Shown in pieces: positions 58,765 to 64,000 of a stretch of 64,000 nucleotides of DNA (the first letter of the stretch is position 1; each line of letters starts with the position of its first letter). The DNA is taken from NCBI GenBank assembly GCA_914767715.1, contig OU612065.1, positions 28,830,001 to 28,894,000 of the forward strand. Direction: 5' to 3'. Both the position numbers and the translations under genes were made by a program. This DNA is from Membranipora membranacea. Lineage: Eukaryota > Bryozoa > Gymnolaemata > Cheilostomatida > Membraniporidae. The notes beneath the pieces were generated by a model. It ran no database searches. It had not been told where the DNA came from and saw only the letters and a program-made list of their open reading frames with translations.

Positions 58765-61700
58765 ACGAGGCCAATGAGGCCATCAACTGGTCAGAGTTTA
58801 AAAGAAATCCGATGGCTTTTTAATTTTTTCGCCTGCCGTTTGGCATGTTTTTTTATGTCAAAATTGGCCCTCGTTAAAAATGTTGCTGACGCCAATCTAA
58901 GAGGGGCAGCCCCGAACGGTTTTCCGTTCCAAAGTCAGCATGAAATTCCACACAGTATAGAGTAGGTTAGAAGGCAATCTATTTTTTAATCTGGCCGTAA
59001 AAAACACCAAGGGTCCCCCCTTAGTTACTTTTTATAATTTTAAAGTCGCTCTCATCTCTGTTCTATTTATCGTAGGATCTTCATATTCTGGAATTTGAAC
59101 GAGGCCAATGAGGCCATCAACTGGTCAGAGTTTAAAAGAAATCCGATGGCTTTTTAATCTTTTCGCCTGCCGTTTGGCATGTTTTTTTATGTCAAAATTG
59201 GCCCTCGTTAAAAATGTTGCTGACGCCAATCTAAGAGGGGCAGCCCCGAACGGTTTTCCGTTCCAAAGTCAGCATGAAATTCCACACGGTATAGAGTAGG
59301 TTAGAAGGCAATCTATTTTTTAATCTGGCCGTAAAAAACACCAAGGGTCCCCCCTTTGTTACTTTTTATAATTTTAAAGTCGCTCTCATCTCTGTTCTAT
59401 TTATCGTAGGATCTTCATATTCTGGAATTTGAATGAGGCCAATGAGGCCATCAACTGGTCAGAGTTTAAAAGAAATGCGATGGCTTTTTAATTTTTTCGC
59501 CTGCCGTTTGGCATGTTTTTTTATGTCAAAATTGGCCCTCGTTAAAAATGTTGCTGACGCCAATCTAAGAGGGGCAGCCCCGAACGGTTTTCCGTTCCAA
59601 AGTCAGCATGAAATTCCACACGGTATAGAGTAGGTTAGAAGGCAATCTATTTTTTTAATCTGGCCGTAAAAAACACCAAGGGTCCCCCCTTAGTTACTTT
59701 TTATAATTTTAAAGTCGCTCTCATCTCTGTTCTATTTATCGTAGGATCTTCATATTCTGGAATTTGAACGAGGCCAATGAGGCCATCAACTGGTCAGAGT
59801 TTAAAAGAAATCCGATGGCTTTTTAATTTTTTCGCCTGCCGTTTGGCATGTTTTTTTATGTCAAAATTGGCCCTCGTTAAAAATGTTGCTGACGCCAATC
59901 TAAGAGGGGCAGCCCCGAACGGTTTTCCGTTCCAAAGTCAGCATGAAATTCCACACGGTATAGAGTAGGTTAGAAGGCAATCTATTTTTTAATCTGGCCA
60001 TAAAAAACACCAAGGGTCCCCCCTTTGTTACTTTTTATAATTTTAAAGTCGCTCTCATCTCTGTTCTAGTTATCGTAGGATCTTCATATTCTGGAATTTG
60101 AATGAGGCCAATGAGGCCATCAACTGGTCAGAGTTTAAAAGAAATCCGATGGCTTTTTAATTTTTTTCGCCTGCCGTTTGGCATGTTTTTTTATGTCAAA
60201 ATTGGCCCTCGTTAAAAATGTTGCTGACGCCAATCTAAGAGGGGCAGCCCCGAACGGTTTTCCGTTCCAAAGTCAGCATGAAATTCCACACGGTATAGAG
60301 TAGGTTAGAAGGCAATCTATTTTTTAATCTGGCCGTAAAAAACACCAAGGGTCCCCCCTTTGTTACTTTTTATAATGTTAAAGTCGCTCTCATCTCTGTT
60401 CTAGTTATCGTAGGATCTTCATCTTCTGGAATTTGAATGTGGCCAATGAGGCCATCAACTGGTCAGAGTTTAAAAGTAATCCGATGGCTTTTTATTTTTT
60501 TCGCCTGCGGTTTGGCATGTTTTTTTATGTCAAAATTGGCCCTCGTTAAAAATGTTGCTGACGCCAATCTAAGAGGGGCAGCCCCGAACGGTCTCCGTTC
60601 CAAAGTCAGCATGAAATTCCACACGGTATAGAGTAGGTTAGAAGGCAATCTATTTTTTAATCTGGCCGTAAAAAACACCAAGGGTCCCCCCTTTGTTACT
60701 TTTTATAATTTTAAAGTCGCTCTCATCTCTGTTCTATTTATAGTAGGATCTTCATATTCTGGAATTTGAATGAGGCCAATGAGGCCATCAACTGGTCAGA
60801 GTTTAAAAGAAATCCGATGGCTTTTTAATTTTTTCGCCTGCCGTTTGGCATGTTTTATTATGTCAAAATTGGCCCTCGTTAAAAATGTTGCTGACGCCAA
60901 TCTAAGAGGGGCAGCCCCGAACGGTTTTCCGTTCCAAAGTCAGCATGAAATTCCACACGGTATAGAGTAGGTTAGAAGGCAATCTATTTTTTAATCTGGC
61001 CGTAAAAAACACCAAGGGTCCCCCCTTTGTTACTTTTTATAATTTTAAAGTCGCTCTCATCTCTGTTCTATTTATCGTAGGATCTTCATATTCTGGAATT
61101 TGAATAAGGCCAATGAGGCCATCAACTGGTCAGAGTTTAAAAGAAATCCGATGGCTTTTTAATTTTTTCGCCTGCCGTTTGGCATGTTTTTTTATGTCAA
61201 AATTGGCCCTCGTTAAAAATGTTGCTGACGCCAATCTAAGAGGGGCAGCCCCGAACGGTTTTCCGTTCCGAAGTCAGCATGAAATTCCACACGGTATAGA
61301 GTAGGTTAGAAGGCAAATTATTTTTTAATCTGGCCGTAAAAAACACCAAGGGTCCCCCCTTTGTTACTTTTTATAATGTTAAAGTCGCTCTCATCTCTGT
61401 TCTAGTTATCGTAGGATCTTCATATTCTGGAATTTGAATGAGGCCAATGAGGCCATCAACTGGTCAGAGTTTAAAAGAAATCCGATGGCTTTTTAGTTTT
61501 TTCGCCTGCCGTTTGGCATGTTTTTTTATGTCAAAATTGGCCCTCGTTAAAAATGTTGCTGACGCCAATCTAAGAGGGGCAGCCCCGAACGGTTTTCCGT
61601 TCCAAAGTCAGCATGAAATTCCACACGGTATAGAGTAGGTTAGAAGGCAATCTATTTTTTAATCTGGCCGTAAAAAACACCAAGGGTCCCCCCTTTGTTA

Positions 61701-64000
61701 CTTTTTATAATTTTAAAGTCGCTCTCATCTCTGTTCTATTTATCGTAGGATCTTCATATTCTGGAATTTGAATAAGGCCAATGAGGCCATCAACTGGTCA
61801 GAGTTTAAAAGAAATCCGATGGCTTTTTAATTTTTTCGCCTGCCGTTTGGCATGTTTTTTTATGTCAAAATTGGCCCTCGTTAAAAATGTTGCTGACGCC
61901 AATCTAAGAGGGGCAGCCCCGAACGGTTTTCCGTTCCAAAGTCAGCATGAAATTCAACACGGTATAGAGTAGGTTAGAAGGCAATCTATTTTTTAATCTG
62001 GCCGTAAAAAACACCAAGGGTCCCCCCTTTGTTACTTTTTATAATTTTAAAGTCGCTCTCATCTCTGTTCTATTTATCGTAGGATCTTCATATTCTGGAA
62101 TTTGAATGAGGCCAATGAGGCCATCAACTGGTCAGAGTTTAAAAGAAATCCGATGGCTTTTTAATTTTTTCGCCTGCCGTTTGGCATGTTTTTTTATGTC
62201 AAAATTGGCCCTCGTTAAAAATGTTGCTGACGCCAATCTAAGAGGGGCAGCCCCGAACGGTTTTCCGTTCCAAAGTCAGCATGAAATTCCACACGGTATA
62301 GAGTAGGTTAGAAGGCAATCTATTTTTTAATCTGGCCGTAAAAAACACCAAGGGTCACCCCTTTGTTACTTTTTATAATTTTAAAGTCGCTCTCATCTCT
62401 GTTCTATTTATCGTAGGATCTTCATATTCTGGAATTTGAATGAGGCCAATGAGGCCATCAACTGGTCAGAGTTTTTAAGAAATCCGATGGCTTTTTAATT
62501 TTTTCGCCTGCCGTTTGGCATGTTTTTTTATGTCAAAATTGGCCCTCGTTAAAAATGTTGCTGACGCCAATCTAAGAGGGGCAGCCCCGAACGGTTTTCC
62601 GTTCCAAAGTCAGCATGAAATTCCACACGGTATAGAGTAGGTTAGAAGGCAATCTATTTTTTAATCTGGCCGTAAAAAACACCAAGGGTCCCCCCTTAGT
62701 TACTTTTTATAATTTTAAAGTCGCTCTCATCTCTGTTCTATTTATCGTAGGATCTTCATATTCTGGAATTTGAACGAGGCCAATGAGGCCATCAACTGGT
62801 CAGAGTTTAAAAGAAATCCGATGGCTTTTTAATTTTTTCGCCTGCCGTTTGGCATGTTTTTTTATGTCAAAATTGGCCCTCGTTAAAAATGTTGCTGACG
62901 CCAATCTAAGAGGGGCAGCCCCGAACGGTTTTCCGTTCCAAAGTCAGCATGAAATTCCACACGGTATAGAGTAGGTTAGAAGGCAATCTATTTTTTAATC
63001 TGGCCGTAAAAAACACCAAGGGTCCCCCCTTAGTTACTTTTTATAATTTTAAAGTCGCTCTCATCTCTGTTCTATTTATCGTAGGATCTTCATATTCTGG
63101 AATTTGAACGAGGCCAATGAGGCCATCAACTGGTCAGAGTTTAAAAGAAATCCGATGGCTTTTTAATCTTTTCGCCTGCCGTTTGGCATGTTTTTTTATG
63201 TCAAAATTGGCCCTCGTTAAAAATGTTGCTGACGCCAATCTAAGAGGGGCAGCCCCGAACGGTTTTCCGTTCCAAAGTCAGCATGAAATTCCACACGGTA
63301 TAGAGTAGGTTAGAAGGCAATCTATTTTTTAATCTGGCCGTAAAAAACACCAAGGGTCCCCCCTTTGTTACTTTTTATAATTTTAAAGTCGCTCTCATCT
63401 CTGTTCTATTTATCGTAGGATCTTCATATTCTGGAATTTGAATGAGGCCAATGAGGCCATCAACTGGTCAGAGTTTAAAAGAAATGCGATGGCTTTTTAA
63501 TTTTTTCGCCTGCCGTTTGGCATGTTTTTTTATGTCAAAATTGGCCCTCGTTAAAAATGTTGCTGACGCCAATCTAAGAGGGGCAGCCCCGAACGGTTTT
63601 CCGTTCCAAAGTCAGCATGAAATTCCACACGGTATAGAGTAGGTTAGAAGGCAATCTATTTTTTTAATCTGGCCGTAAAAAACACCAAGGGTCCCCCCTT
63701 TGTTACTTTTTATAATTTTAAAGTCGCTCTCATCTCTGTTCTATTTATCGTAGGATCTTCATATTCTGGAATTTGAACGAGGCCAATGAGGCCATCAACT
63801 GGTCAGAGTTTAAAAGAAATCCGATGGCTTTTTAATTTTTTCGCCTGCCGTTTGGCATGTTTTTTTATGTCAAAATTGGCCCTCGTTAAAAATGTTGCTG
63901 ACGCCAATCTAAGAGGGGCAGCCCCGAACGGTTTTCCGTTCCAAAGTCAGCATGAAATTCCACACGGTATAGAGTAGGTTAGAAGGCAATCTATTTTTTA
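58765..64000 (+). repeat. 24-monomer higher-order repeat, copy B, partial and re-registered
   Basis: 58765-62439 matches 50746-54420 monomer by monomer at a constant 8,019-bp offset. At 62440 the order departs. Two extra monomers, 62440 (GTTTTTAAG, following GGGTCACCCC) and 62774 (CTTAGTTAC and GAACGAGG), precede the 63108-63442-63777 run, which corresponds to 54421-54755-55090. Those two monomers match 50412 and 50746 in type. Copy A has therefore lost two monomers at 54420/54421, or copy B has gained them. The array continues past 64000, the last unit being cut at unit base 224. Confidence 0.87.

Larger units (their letters stand above)
1..64000 (+). repeat. 334-bp satellite DNA, about 192 head-to-tail monomers
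   Basis: The same unit recurs without interruption, nearly always every 334 bp; anchor positions include 1417, 1751, 2085, 16337, 33034, 45403 and 62106. All copies read in the same direction. Most differ from consensus by only a few bases. Spacing departs from 334 mainly by 1-3 bp, through homopolymer changes (T7, C6, T6), a 3-bp insertion and a 2-bp deletion; the one large exception is a 109-bp deletion at 15680. Hand-counted consensus is about 134 G+C of 334 (40%). No transposon ends, target-site duplications, polyA tails or unique islands are visible. Arrays of this kind are known from centromeric, pericentromeric and subtelomeric heterochromatin of eukaryotes; which of these applies cannot be decided from the window. 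I do not recognise the family by name. Confidence 0.98.

Noticed and set aside
78-63977. About 160 near-identical 63-74 aa plus-strand ORFs as a gene family
   Set aside because: They are one frame of the satellite unit repeated every 334 bp. No domain or expression signal is visible, about 30 copies are broken, and entire subfamilies lack the first ATG. The 74-aa forms come from single substitutions in the stop codon.
1-64000. CRISPR array or other repeat-spacer structure
   Set aside because: The 334-bp units abut with no unique spacers, and the repeat is far too long for a CRISPR repeat.
1-64000. Tandem transposons, LTRs or rDNA spacer
   Set aside because: I see no terminal inverted repeats, target-site duplications, reverse transcriptase or transposase frames, polyA tails or rRNA sequence anywhere in the window.
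1-64000. A new defence, mobile or regulatory system in the window
   Set aside because: Every base fits the satellite unit or a variant of it, so there is no room for additional genes. The interest lies in array evolution only.

Overview
The whole 64 kb window is one uninterrupted head-to-tail satellite DNA array. The repeat unit is 334 bp (about 40% G+C by hand count). It occurs about 192 times, always in the same orientation, from base 1 to base 64000, so the array runs past both window edges. I see no unique sequence, transposon, RNA gene or protein-coding gene worth calling. A 64 kb homogeneous tandem array points to nuclear heterochromatin of a eukaryote (pericentromeric, centromeric or subtelomeric). 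The taxon cannot be read from the sequence. The only weak hint is that CpG is not depleted in the consensus (about 12 seen against about 13 expected), which argues mildly against an old array in a heavily methylated germline.

Monomer phase used here: unit base 1 is the A of the ATG inside the 9-bp doublet ATGAGGCCA-ATGAGGCCA. In this phase a unit has the doublet (1-18), T-rich tracts (about 53-65 and 84-90), an ATTGGC/GCCAAT inverted pair (99-104/127-132), two abutting dyads (139-149 and 150-165), a C6 run (251-256), an A/T-rich stretch (262-280) and a pyrimidine-rich tail. A repeat-internal 66-codon frame (unit bases 1-201) is open in most copies, but about 30 copies break it and I regard it as non-coding.

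Layout, read from shared diagnostic variants: 1-412, one divergent monomer resembling those at 52-60 kb; 413-15110, a 22-monomer block (7,348 bp) present twice with only three differences found by eye; 15111-15680, a repeat of the last dimer, cut off by a 109-bp deletion junction; 15681-18006, mixed monomers; 18007-22678, a 7-mer twice; 22679-24015, mixed; 24016-27355, a 5-mer twice; 27356-32032, mixed with a loose 10-mer periodicity; 32033-39385, nested 5-mer and 11-mer/8-mer duplications; 39386-40725, a dimer twice; 40726-44734, a subfamily carrying a CTGCACGG variant, interrupted by NLF/PWL-type monomers; 44735-50745, a subfamily carrying TTCAACACGG with an 8-mer duplication; 50746-64000, a 24-monomer (8,019 bp) period whose second copy goes out of register after 62440.

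Nothing here works as a gene system. What the window records is how a satellite evolves: nested duplications of 2, 5, 7, 8, 11, 22 and 24 monomers, chimeric monomers from in-register exchange, and length change largely confined to homopolymer runs.
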